16,013 bases of DNA from Coriobacteriia bacterium (GTDB lineage Bacteria; Actinomycetota; Coriobacteriia; Anaerosomatales; Anaerosomataceae), in assembly GCA_016938395.1 (NCBI GenBank), contig JAFGUS010000125.1, positions 1-16,013 on the forward strand. Direction: 5' to 3'. The translations under genes were made by a program, and so were the position numbers. The notes under the pieces are model-generated. The model made no database searches and was not told where the DNA came from. It was given only the letters and a program-made list of their open reading frames with translations. Of this stretch, positions 1 through 6,604 are shown one piece after another. Positions within the stretch are counted from its first letter, which is position 1; each line of letters starts with the position of its first letter.

Positions 1-1
1 A

Positions 2-98
2 TGGCGGAGGCGTGTGCGAATCGAACACACCCGGGACGCTCTTCACGCCCCACGACGGTTTTGAAGACCGCGGAAGCCACCAGGCCCCATCCGCCTCC
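2..98 (-). tRNA. selC: tRNA-Sec (anticodon UCA), selenocysteine tRNA
   Basis: Read on the minus strand this is a 97-nt tRNA-like sequence with encoded CCA, long for a tRNA and typical of bacterial tRNA-Sec. The 5' end is GGAGGCGG and the 3' side is ACGCCTCC, then discriminator G and CCA. That gives seven good pairs plus a G/A opposition at pair 8 of the 8+5 Sec-type helix. A 6-bp D stem with a 4-nt TGGT loop, an anticodon loop CTTCAAA (anticodon TCA), a long variable arm and a TTCGATT T-loop follow. It is charged with serine, converted to Sec by SelA and delivered to UGA by SelB, both encoded on the same strand further right. Confidence 0.96.
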
Positions 99-106
99 AG
101 GGCGGT

Positions 107-135
107 ATTGTCCTGGGCGGTGGCAGGGGTGTCAA
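107..135 (-). promoter_or_regulatory. Promoter of selC
   Basis: On the minus strand a perfect -35 box TTGACA (130-135) is followed after exactly 17 bp by GACAAT (107-112), which matches the -10 consensus at four of six positions. The -10 box ends 8 nt before the tRNA-Sec 5' end, so transcription should start at or very near the mature tRNA end. This is a housekeeping sigma-type promoter. Confidence 0.75.
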
Positions 136-145
136 ACCACACCCC
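126..145. repeat. Inverted repeat overlapping the selC -35 box
   Basis: GGGGTGT (126-132) and ACACCCC (139-145) form a perfect 7-bp inverted repeat around a 6-nt centre. Half of the selC -35 box lies in the left arm and the rest in the centre. It could be a repressor operator or a short hairpin in a leader of the rightward cytochrome transcript. No family could be assigned. Confidence 0.4.
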
Positions 146-159
146 CTCGTGAGAAGACT

Positions 160-188
160 CTCATCCGAGGCTCATCACGACCTCATGG
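160..188 (+). promoter_or_regulatory. Direct-repeat operator candidate, OmpR/PhoB-like spacing
   Basis: Three copies of CTCAT start at 160, 171 and 182, exactly 11 bp apart. They read as 7-bp units CTCATCC, CTCATCA and CTCATGG separated by 4-bp spacers. Seven-bp direct repeats with 4-bp spacing are the known layout of PhoB-family (OmpR-type) response-regulator boxes. An OmpR-type regulator is encoded at 2171, downstream of the cytochrome these repeats precede. The element is seen directly; its assignment to that regulator is inference. A weak -10-like GATGAT (197-202) lies 8 bp past the last repeat. Confidence 0.45.
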
Positions 189-227
189 AGCAGACCGATG
201 ATGTGGTCACGGGCTCCATAACCAACG

Positions 228-1627
228 ATGGGATCCTGGGGCATGAAGAGCCTTCTGCGCGCTGCACTGAAGAACAAACGAGCCTCGGCGCTGTGGATCC
301 TTGCAGCCGCCCTCGTGCTCCTGCCAGCCTTCGTGGCAACCGCCCAGGCGACCGACAAGGCGTCGTTTTGCGTCACGTGCCACGAGATGACACCCTTCTA
401 CGCCGCGTGGAATGCAGGACCGCACGGCGACGTGGCGTGCGTGGAGTGCCACGTGGACGCAGGCACGGTCGAGCGGCTGACACACAAGGTTGAGGCGCTC
501 GGTGAGGTCTACGGCCACTTCTTCGGTGAACCGCTCTTCCCGATGAACGCCACCGAGATGCCCAACGAGCGCTGCCTCGCCTGCCACGAGGGGACCATCG
601 ACCCCGGCGTGCCCGGCTTCGATCACGAGAATCACCGAGCCGGACGCGACTGCGTGGACTGCCATTCTTCGGTGGGGCACGAGGTGAGCGCGGCCGAACT
701 GGCCGAGGCCGGCATCCTCAACGTCGAGGCACAGACCGCGCAGGATGCCCGCGTGGTGGCCGCCGCCGGTGAGGGCGTGGCCAACCTCGAGAATCACCTC
801 ACTGTCAGCTGCCAGGGGTGCCACGACATGGCGGCCACGGGCTGCGAGTCCTGTCACGAGCCGGGGCACGAGCCGCGCGACGTCTCGACCGTCTGCACCG
901 ACTGCCACGCTACCGATACCGCCTGGGCGTTCGCACACCCCGATCGCGCCGACTGCGCCACCTGCCACACGGCGCCGAGCGAGCACTTCGAGCCCGCATG
1001 CGAGACCTGCCACACCCCCGGCAACTTCGGCTTCGAGCACCCGGCAGATACGGCCGCATGCGAGACCTGCCACACGCGCCCCGCCGAGCACCGCGACGGC
1101 GCGTGCACGAACTGCCACGACACCGACACCTCGTGGACCTTCGCCCACCCCTTGGCCACCGCGAGCTGCGCGACGTGTCACACCGCACCAGCGAACCACT
1201 ACACCGGCACCTGCTCGGCATGCCACACGCCGGGCACCGAATTCGAGCGGGCCGTCTTCCGGCATCCGGGCGCCTCGGCAACGTGCACCTCGTGTCACAC
1301 ACGGCCCACGAGCCACGAGAGCGGCACATGCACCGCCTGCCACAAACCGGCGACCTCCTGGGCGTTCTACCACCCCACGTCCACGTCCTGCGTGAGCTGT
1401 CATACGGCTCCCTCCGGCCATTACGGAACCTCGTGCGCCTCGTGTGCCACTCGCCGTCGGCCTCGTGGGGTAGCGCCACGTTCAGCCATCCCCGTATCCC
1501 GGGCGGGGAACACACCTACAAGAGCTCCTCCTGCGTGACATGCCACCCGGGCGGTTACACCTCGTACTCATGTTTGGCTTGCCATAGTGACAACAGCGGA
1601 GGAGATGATGACGATGACGACGACTAA
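228..1627 (+). CDS. NapC/NirT-anchored multihaem c-type cytochrome (2-nt frameshift near 1443)
   Basis: Predicted membrane-anchored periplasmic or cell-surface multihaem cytochrome, probably taking electrons from quinol. After a short basic stretch comes one hydrophobic anchor (about residues 21-40), then CVTCHEM and CVECH in the spacing of NapC/NirT/NrfH proteins. From residue about 223 two units alternate: CxxCH followed by WxFxHP, and CxxCHTxPxxH. Their extra histidines suit bis-His haem ligation. The uninterrupted frame has 16 CxxCH motifs and runs to 1538 in nonsense. Removing one TG from TGTG at 1443-1446 restores a further CASCH and two more motifs (19 total, 465 residues), ending in seven aspartates at 1627. 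The ATG at 243 is an alternative start giving a more typical anchor. The next gene's start overlaps this stop. Whether the frameshift is real or an assembly error is unknown. Confidence 0.88.
1598..1604 (+). promoter_or_regulatory. Strong ribosome binding site for the Asp-rich gene, inside the cytochrome gene
   Basis: GGAGGAG lies 9 nt before the ATG at 1614, inside the 3' end of the cytochrome gene. It favours 1614 over the in-frame GTG at 1587 and the ATGs at 1605 and 1608, which abut or nearly abut it. The arrangement implies translational coupling to the cytochrome. Confidence 0.6.
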
Positions 1628-2066
1628 GCGCAGCGGGCTCACCACACCGGACCGCATCACGACGGTGGCGATCGCCACGGCGGTCACCGTGCTTCTGGCG
1701 GCTGCGGGATTCGCCCTGGTTGGTGGTGGTGCGGCGGTTCCGGAGAGTTCCGACATACCAGTCATCGAGACAAGCGTGGACCCCGATGCTCCGGCCGCCG
1801 GGGAGTCTGAGACAGCCACGAGTCCGGTATCGGGTTTGACTGACGGCGATGATGCGGACGACGGCTACAACGACGATGACGCCTACGACGATGACGCGGA
1901 CGACGATGACGACCGTGAGACCGTGACGCCGAATGTACGCGTCGAGGAGCCGGACGATGACGACGACCTCGACGACGTTGAAGATGATCGCGACGACGAT
2001 GACCTCGACGACGAGGATGACGACGAGGATGACGACGAGGATGACGATGACCGGGATGATGACTAG
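1614..2066 (+). CDS. Membrane-anchored polyaspartate (Asp-rich) protein
   Basis: I do not recognise this 150-residue protein. It has a short basic N-terminus, one hydrophobic segment (about residues 16-38), a Pro/Ser/Thr/Ala-rich linker, then from about residue 76 to the end almost only Asp with some Glu, Arg and Leu. Topology suggests one anchor with the acidic tail outside the membrane. Such a tail should be disordered and able to bind polyvalent cations or positively charged partners; that is inference. The start overlaps the cytochrome stop by 14 nt behind a strong GGAGGAG, so the two proteins are probably made together. The cytochrome ends in a shorter Asp run, a shared trait. An alternative start at 1587 (GTG) adds nine residues. 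Confidence 0.75.
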   Translation: MTTTKRSGLTTPDRITTVAIATAVTVLLAAAGFALVGGGAAVPESSDIPVIETSVDPDAPAAGESETATSPVSGLTDGDDADDGYNDDDAYDDDADDDDDRETVTPNVRVEEPDDDDDLDDVEDDRDDDDLDDEDDDEDDDEDDDDRDDD

Positions 2067-2170
2067 CACTTCCGCCCGACGCACCGGCCCGCCGCGTCCG
2101 AGGGCGTAAGAGACGGGGAATCTTCTCCGCAGCACCACAGGCGCCCGGCCGGCACGAAGGCGGACTCTCG

Positions 2171-2836
2171 ATGCGCATACTGCTCGTTGAAGACGAGGAC
2201 CGGATTGCCTCGTTCGTGACCAAGGGGCTCTCGGCCGAGGGCCACGCGGTCGAGCGCGCCGCCACGACGACCGAGGGCAGCGCGCTAGCGCGGACACACA
2301 CCTACGACTTGATCCTGCTGGACCTCCTCCTCCCTGACGGGCACGGCCGGGACGTTCTTCAGGCGGTACGCAACGCCGACCCGGACGTGCCCGTCATCGT
2401 GGTGAGCGCACTCGGCGAGACCGACGACAAGGTGGAGCTCCTCGATCTGGGTGCCGACGACTACCTCGTGAAACCCTTCGAGTTCGCCGAGCTTTCGGCT
2501 CGCGTGCGTGCCGCCACCCGCCACGGTCAGTGCAGCGCCCGCCTGCTCGAGGTCGGCGACCTCGTGCTCGACACACGCACACGCGTGGTGCGCCGCGGCG
2601 AGATCGAGGCCGACCTGCCGAGCCGGGAGTTCGCGCTGCTTGAGTACCTCATGCGTCACGCCGATCAGGTGCTCACCCGCCAGCAGATCCTCGACGCGGT
2701 GTGGGGCTTCGGCTTCGAGAGTGCATCCAACGTGGTGGACGTGTACGTGCGCTACCTCAGACGCAAGCTCGACCGGCCGGGGATGCCCTCGGCGATCGAG
2801 ACCGTGCGCGGGGCGGGGTACCGTGTCCGGGCGTAG
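2171..2836 (+). CDS. OmpR/PhoB-family response regulator
   Basis: Cytoplasmic two-component response regulator of 221 residues, the normal length for the family. The receiver domain (about 1-115) has the acidic pair E7/D8, phospho-acceptor D51 in LLDLLLPD, S79 and K101 in the LVKPF motif. The C-terminal winged-helix DNA-binding domain (about 125-221) ends in the typical RGAGYRVRA. Its stop overlaps the start of the histidine kinase gene by 14 nt, so the two are co-translated partners. It lies 104 nt downstream of the Asp-rich gene on the same strand. A plausible target is the 11-bp-spaced direct repeat at 160-188. The start has only a weak AAGGCGG upstream but matches family starts exactly. 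Confidence 0.95.
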   Translation: MRILLVEDEDRIASFVTKGLSAEGHAVERAATTTEGSALARTHTYDLILLDLLLPDGHGRDVLQAVRNADPDVPVIVVSALGETDDKVELLDLGADDYLVKPFEFAELSARVRAATRHGQCSARLLEVGDLVLDTRTRVVRRGEIEADLPSREFALLEYLMRHADQVLTRQQILDAVWGFGFESASNVVDVYVRYLRRKLDRPGMPSAIETVRGAGYRVRA

Positions 2837-4226
2837 GGGGCTGCCGGCGGTCGCCCGCGTGGCGCTTGCCACGACGATCACGCTCACCATCGGGATCACG
2901 ATCGTCGTAGGCGTCTCGTACGCGGCGGTGTCACGCGATCTGAGGGCGGCCGTGGATCGCGATCTGCTCGAGGAGTCGCGGGCTTTCTCGGCAGCACTCG
3001 GGCAGGAGACACTGGAGACCCGGGACGAGCTCGTGGAGTCTGCCCGCGCGTACTTGAGCGCGCGCGAGCCCGGCTCAACCCTCTCGCCGATCCTCATCGT
3101 GCGCCTGCTTGACGGCAGCGTGATCTCCAACTCCGACCTCACGCTCGAGCGCGCCTGGGAGGACGCCGCAGCGGCGCCCGGCGGCGGGTTCACCACCGTC
3201 TCGTACGAGGGTGTCACCTACCGCGTGGCCACCGCGGCGCTCACCTCACGCAACGGCGACCTCCTGGGGACTTTCCACGCTTCGCTGGCACTGGACACCG
3301 TCTACGCGATCAGAACCGACCTTGCACGCGCTCTCGCCTCGGTGGGCCTTGCGGCGATCGTCCTCGGCAGCCTGCTCTCGTACTGGGTGGCGCGCGCCGC
3401 CCTCGCACCGCTCGCTCGTGTGGCCGCCACGGCAGGGCACATCTCCGATGCCCGCCTGGCCGAACGCGTGTCCTACGACGGACCGCGCGACGAGGTGGGC
3501 TCGATGGTGGCCGCGCTCAACGCCATGCTCGACCGGCTTGAGGCGGCCTTCGGCGAACAGCGACGGTTCGTGGCCGACGCCTCACACGAGCTCCGCACAC
3601 CGCTCTCGGTCGTGCGCGGCAACCTCGAGTTGCTTGAGCGCGAGCGTGTGAGCGACGCCGACCGGGCCGAGGCGCTCGATGCGGTCCGCGACGAACTCCG
3701 CCGCATGGAGCGGCTCATCGACGATCTGCTCGCGCTGGCGCGGCTCGAGTCGGGCGCGCTCCGCCGACCCTTCCAGCCGCTCGACGTGGGTGTTCTGCTT
3801 GCCGAGGTCGCCGCGCGTGCCCGCGTACTCGGCGATCTCAACATCACCGTAGAAGCTCCCGATGACGTGTGGGTGACCGGCGACCCCGACCTGCTCGAGC
3901 AGGCGCTCGCGAACATCGTGCGAAACGCCGTGCGCCACACCGCCGATGGCGGGACGATCCGGCTTGCCTCTCACGCTGAGGGTGATCACGTGTGCCTCGC
4001 GGTATCAGACGACGGTCCCGGTATCCCTGAGGCCCACCTGCCGCGGGTCTTCGACCGCTTCTACCGCGGCCCCACCCGGCGCGACGAAGCGGGTGGCGGC
4101 AGCGGTCTCGGTCTGGCGATCACCCGGCGGCTCGTGGAGCTTCACGGCGGCAGCGTGCGTGCCGAGAACGGCGCCGGCGGCGGAGCGGTCTTCACGGTGG
4201 AGCTCCCGAGGAGCGAGCCGGGGTAG
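2823..4226 (+). CDS. Sensor histidine kinase (HAMP, HisKA, HATPase)
   Basis: Membrane sensor kinase of 467 residues, cognate to the regulator just upstream. The open frame extends far left, but that part is a shadow of the regulator gene; the start chosen is the GTG at 2823, inside the end of that gene and behind a G-rich GGGGCGGGG. Order of parts: TM1 (about 13-36), extracytoplasmic sensor region (about 37-165), TM2 (about 168-190), HAMP (about 190-242), HisKA with H255 in DASHELRTP, HATPase with N364/N368, DDGPGIP at 396-402, FDRFYR and GGGSGLGL. All catalytic motifs are intact. The sensor region shows no domain I can name, so the signal is unknown. Location suggests it controls the cytochrome cassette. 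Confidence 0.95.
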   Translation: MSGRRGLPAVARVALATTITLTIGITIVVGVSYAAVSRDLRAAVDRDLLEESRAFSAALGQETLETRDELVESARAYLSAREPGSTLSPILIVRLLDGSVISNSDLTLERAWEDAAAAPGGGFTTVSYEGVTYRVATAALTSRNGDLLGTFHASLALDTVYAIRTDLARALASVGLAAIVLGSLLSYWVARAALAPLARVAATAGHISDARLAERVSYDGPRDEVGSMVAALNAMLDRLEAAFGEQRRFVADASHELRTPLSVVRGNLELLERERVSDADRAEALDAVRDELRRMERLIDDLLALARLESGALRRPFQPLDVGVLLAEVAARARVLGDLNITVEAPDDVWVTGDPDLLEQALANIVRNAVRHTADGGTIRLASHAEGDHVCLAVSDDGPGIPEAHLPRVFDRFYRGPTRRDEAGGGSGLGLAITRRLVELHGGSVRAENGAGGGAVFTVELPRSEPG

Positions 4227-4241
4227 GCGCGGTCGAAGGCG

Positions 4242-4283
4242 GCGAGGCCTGACGACCCGCTCGGGGACGCGTGACGGCCTCGC
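4242..4283. terminator. Possible bidirectional terminator hairpin between convergent genes
   Basis: GCGAGGCC (4242-4249) and GGCCTCGC (4276-4283) form a perfect 8-bp stem with a 26-nt loop that holds a small CCC-GCTC-GGG hairpin. It lies between the kinase stop and the selB stop, overlapping the last base of selB. There is no T-tract on either strand, so intrinsic termination is unproven. Confidence 0.3.
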
Positions 4284-6190
4284 TACCCCCGCTTGCCGAG
4301 CGTCCGGAAGTCACCCTCGCGCTTGGTGACACCCTGCGCGTCGAAGTACTCGAGAAGCGGCACGATGTACTTGCGGCTCGAGCCGGTGACGTCCCGGGCA
4401 TCGGCCACGTAGATCTCTCCGTGCTCGCGCAGGTACGACACGACCTGTTCGCGGGCGCGTTCGACAGCAGCCGCATCGAAGTGCAGGTCCGATCCGAGGC
4501 GTACAACAGAGCCTTCACTCGTGAGTCTGCCGAGGACCTTGCGCGCGAGTCCTGCGTCAACGCCAGCCTCGGCGGCGAGCTCGGCGGTGCTCTTCGGCGA
4601 CAGGCCCTGCGCAGCGAGGAGCGAGGAGAGCTTCTGCGCGGCCTCGCCCTCGGCAGCGAGCGCGGTCGATGCGGCTTTCGGGTGGCGCACCTCACCGCCC
4701 GCGAGGACCACACCGCCCCGCTCGGCGGCGATCGCGAGCAGTGCGTCGAAGACCTTCTGCTCGAGGCGCCGGTCCACGCGGTCGCGGAGCGCCGGGATGC
4801 CGATACCGGTGGCGCTCGGATTGGCGTCATGGAAGACCAGGAGCTCCGTCTCGATGGCGGTGAGGAGCGCCTGCTCGGCCTCGGGCGTCACGAAGTACGT
4901 CTCGCCGGCGACCTTGAGCCGCTCGAGCGTGGCGCGGTTGAGGTCGTCTGCCACCTGCGCGCGCGGCACGCCGATGGCGCTGGCCACCTGGGCTGATGTC
5001 ATCGGCAGCGCACGGCTTGCGAGCAGCCCGAGTGCGGCCCCGGAGAGGTCGTGTGCCACGAGCGCCTCGAGGAGTTCGCGCTCGTGGGCCTTGAGCGTCG
5101 TGCGCCGCGGGGGCAGGACGTCGAGCACCACACCGCCGCCGATCGTCCACATCGGGGAGTACGAGCGGATGATGAAACGGTCGTCGTAGCGGGGCGAGAG
5201 CGGCTCCTCGAGCCTGAGCTGCGCCAGGCCGCTTGTTCCGGGAGCGAGCCGCTCGGTGTCCATCAGGAGTACCCTGCCGAGCACCTCGCGGGTGCCGTGG
5301 TGCACGTGCACGCGCGTGCCGCTCTCGAACGGCTTGTCCTCGCTCGCGAGGTACGTGAGGCGCGCGTCGAAGCGATCGGTCACGGTGAGCGAGCCGGGCT
5401 CGGCCACGATGTCCCCGCGGTCGATCTCATCCTTGTCGAGACCGGCGATGTTGAGCGCCACGCGGTTGCCGGCCACTGCCTTCTCGGCCGAAGCTCCGTG
5501 CATCTGCACGCTGCGGATACGTCCGCGCTTGCCGCTCGGCATGAGCTCCACCGCGTCGTCACGATTGGCCGAGCCGCTCCAGAGCGTGCCGGTCACGACC
5601 GTGCCCGCGCCGGCGATGGTGAACACGCGGTCCACCGGCAAACGCAGCGGCAGGTTGGACTGTCGCGCCTCGGCCTCGGCGGCGACCTCGTCGAGCGTCA
5701 CGAGCAGCTCGGGCAGGCCCACACCCGTGCGAGCGGACACGGGCACCACCGGCGCGCCGTCGATGCTCGTGCCGACGAGCAGCGCGCGCACCTCCTCGGC
5801 CACCAACTCGAGCCACTCGGGATCGGCAAGATCAGCCTTGGTGATCGCCACCACGCCGCGCGGAATGCCGAGGAGGTCGATGATGGCGAGGTGCTCGCGC
5901 GTCTGCGGCATGATGCCGTCATCGGCGGCCACCACGAGGAGCACCACGTCGATGCCGGTGGCGCCGGCCACCATCTGGCGCACGAAGCGCTCGTGGCCGG
6001 GAACGTCGACGACGCCCATCGTGCGCCCGCTCGGCAGGCTGAGCTGCGCGAAGCCGAGCTCGATGGTGATGCCCCGCTCCTTCTCCTCGGCGAGGCGATC
6101 GGGATCGGTGCCGGTGAGCGCTTTGACGAGCGTGGACTTGCCGTGGTCGATGTGACCGGCGGTGCCGAGAACGAGTGAGGGTGCGGGCAT
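4283..6190 (-). CDS. selB: Selenocysteine-specific translation elongation factor SelB
   Basis: GTPase of 635 residues that carries Sec-tRNA to in-frame UGA codons marked by a SECIS hairpin, replacing EF-Tu there. G1 is [12 protein letters not shown] (9-20), G2 GITIELGF (40-47), G3 DVPGHE (62-67) and G4 TKAD (117-120). EF-Tu-like beta-barrel domains follow. The C-terminal roughly 250 residues have the length and helix-rich, charged pattern of the winged-helix repeats that bind SECIS RNA, and end in a segment with [16 protein letters not shown], typical of SelB. The start lies 2 nt past the stop of the upstream 126-residue gene, whose last codons contain the GGAG ribosome binding site. It is the last gene of the sel run and converges with the histidine kinase. 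Confidence 0.97.
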   Translation of the reverse strand: MPAPSLVLGTAGHIDHGKSTLVKALTGTDPDRLAEEKERGITIELGFAQLSLPSGRTMGVVDVPGHERFVRQMVAGATGIDVVLLVVAADDGIMPQTREHLAIIDLLGIPRGVVAITKADLADPEWLELVAEEVRALLVGTSIDGAPVVPVSARTGVGLPELLVTLDEVAAEAEARQSNLPLRLPVDRVFTIAGAGTVVTGTLWSGSANRDDAVELMPSGKRGRIRSVQMHGASAEKAVAGNRVALNIAGLDKDEIDRGDIVAEPGSLTVTDRFDARLTYLASEDKPFESGTRVHVHHGTREVLGRVLLMDTERLAPGTSGLAQLRLEEPLSPRYDDRFIIRSYSPMWTIGGGVVLDVLPPRRTTLKAHERELLEALVAHDLSGAALGLLASRALPMTSAQVASAIGVPRAQVADDLNRATLERLKVAGETYFVTPEAEQALLTAIETELLVFHDANPSATGIGIPALRDRVDRRLEQKVFDALLAIAAERGGVVLAGGEVRHPKAASTALAAEGEAAQKLSSLLAAQGLSPKSTAELAAEAGVDAGLARKVLGRLTSEGSVVRLGSDLHFDAAAVERAREQVVSYLREHGEIYVADARDVTGSSRKYIVPLLEYFDAQGVTKREGDFRTLGKRG

Positions 6191-6192
6191 CG

Positions 6193-6573
6193 TCAGCTCC
6201 AGGCGATCAGGCCGAGGCCGCGCGCGGCGCAGATGCGGAAGAAGTGTTGCAGGTCGGCGCAGGCCTCCGCGCCGTGCGGTCCCTTGATCACGTCGTGTTC
6301 CACCGAGAACTCCGCGAGCTCCTCGGGCTCGAAGATCTCGAGTAGCGCCGAGAGCTCGCGCACCTCCTGCGGGGTCAGGTTCTCACCGATGTCGATGCCG
6401 GTGGCCTGGAAGATGAGGTCCCAGTACATCTTGCCGCGGAAGGACGACTCGGCGCCCGAGAAGACGCCGCCGCACAGACGCAGGCCGGCCTCCTCGAACG
6501 CGCGCTCGTCGTCCTCGGTGAGTTCGACATCCTCGAGCGAGCGGGACGCGTAGTTGTCGAGGCCCACGGTCAT
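6193..6573 (-). CDS. Uncharacterised 126-residue protein between selA and selB
   Basis: I do not recognise this protein. The frame is open back to 6654 but that part overlaps selA and is Arg/Ser-rich, unlike the rest; the ATG at 6573, behind GGGGACG and 31 nt after the selA stop, gives a sensible acidic protein. It has no signal peptide or membrane segment. It contains two cysteines (LRLCGG, residue about 34, and FFRICAARG near the C-terminus) plus a third in EACADLQHFF. The C-terminal third reads as a helical domain ending in GLGLIAWS. It is embedded between selA and selB with only 2 nt to selB, so expression is tied to Sec synthesis. A role in selenium metabolism is inference from position only. 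Its TGA stop is not followed by a sensible reading frame. Confidence 0.8.
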   Translation of the reverse strand: MTVGLDNYASRSLEDVELTEDDERAFEEAGLRLCGGVFSGAESSFRGKMYWDLIFQATGIDIGENLTPQEVRELSALLEIFEPEELAEFSVEHDVIKGPHGAEACADLQHFFRICAARGLGLIAWS

Positions 6574-6604
6574 CGTCCCCGGACGGTGCGGTGTCTCTGC
6601 CCGC

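Noticed and set aside
1..201. Plus-strand open frame at the left edge
   Set aside because: It lies over the tRNA-Sec gene on the opposite strand and its promoter; no ribosome binding site or coding character.
745..1395. Plus-strand open frames in other registers of the cytochrome gene
   Set aside because: They are Pro/Ala/Arg/Thr-rich shadows of the CxxCH-coding frame. Only the frame that continues past 1446 was used, as the end of the cytochrome.
880..1440. Regularly spaced similar segments that resemble a CRISPR or tandem DNA repeat
   Set aside because: They are protein-level CxxCH repeats with variable bases between them, not identical DNA repeats with unique spacers.
1482..2297. Long minus-strand open frames opposite the Asp-rich gene
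   Set aside because: They are the complement of the GAC/GAT-rich tract, giving Val/Ile- or Arg/His-rich repeats, and have no start signal or family motif.
5051..6178. Long plus-strand frame opposite selB (and similar ones opposite selA, selD and the glycosidase-like gene)
   Set aside because: High-GC antisense frames rich in Arg, His, Glu and Ala with no motif; the minus-strand genes carry all family signatures.
6193..6195. TGA end of the 126-residue gene as a possible Sec codon
   Set aside because: The frame after it runs into the selB start region as sense-less sequence, and the selB ribosome binding site lies there.
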